Assembly (NCBI GenBank): GCA_002382605.1 | Contig: DFYG01000174.1 | Location: 1 to 5,009 of the forward strand | DNA length: 5,009 bases | Origin: Synergistaceae bacterium UBA4088 | GTDB taxonomy: Bacteria > Synergistota > Synergistia > Synergistales > Thermovirgaceae | Direction: 5' to 3' | Shown here: positions 4,969 to 5,009 of the stretch, one piece after another | How the letters are laid out: each line of letters begins with the position of its first letter | Position numbering within the stretch: the first letter of the stretch is position 1 | The notes under the pieces: generated by a model | Told to the model about the DNA's origin: nothing | Database searches by the model: none | The model's input: the letters and a program-made list of their open reading frames with translations, nothing else | Program-made: the position numbers and the translations under genes

Positions 4969-5009
4969 TGGGAACTCTTGTCCAATTGTCGCCGGACAGC
5001 GATAATGTC

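Noticed and set aside
4984..5003. Inverted repeat TGTCC-N10-GGACA on the minus strand upstream of the leader promoter
   Set aside because: Only five base pairs with a 10-base loop and no T-run follows, so it is not a terminator. As an operator it is too short to call.

Overview
The window is a methionine-biosynthesis locus read entirely from the minus strand, followed by the start of an unrelated secreted-protein gene. Coding sequence is fairly GC-rich, the Shine-Dalgarno sequences are strong (GGAGG type), and the sulfhydrylation route (MetX, MetY, MetW) sits behind a SAM-I (S-box) riboswitch. That combination fits an anaerobic bacterium from a group such as Synergistota, Deltaproteobacteria or Firmicutes. 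The sequence alone does not decide between them.

Right end, read right to left (about 5009 to 4442): this 570-base leader has no ordinary gene but is dense in regulation. A candidate promoter (4968-4940) precedes a recognisable SAM-I aptamer (4876-4781) and its intrinsic terminator (4757-4728). Past that first terminator is a second apparent control unit. A well-placed Shine-Dalgarno and ATG open a 29-codon ORF (4700-4611) carrying the run Met-Met-Met-Cys-Gly-Met-Met-Met-Cys, and a strong intrinsic terminator follows (4587-4550). This has the layout of a ribosome-mediated attenuator whose control codons are Met and Cys, the end product and the sulfur donor of the pathway. A third tiny ORF (4525-4454) ends on the Shine-Dalgarno of metY and may couple translation.

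Middle (4441 to 1087): metY (O-acetylhomoserine sulfhydrylase), metX (homoserine O-acetyltransferase) and metW (MetX-associated methyltransferase-fold protein) form an operon. metX and metW overlap by ATGA. MetX activates homoserine, MetY replaces the acyl group with sulfide to give homocysteine (or with methanethiol to give methionine), and MetW supports the MetX step.

Left end (1086 to 1): a short AT-rich gap holds a hairpin that could end the met operon and an extended -10 promoter. These are followed by a gene running off the window edge, whose exported product contains tandem repeats of about 140 residues. I do not recognise that family.

The most interesting feature is the serial arrangement of a SAM riboswitch and a Met/Cys-codon leader peptide, each with its own terminator, in front of one operon. 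It would let the cell sense both SAM and charged Met/Cys tRNA.
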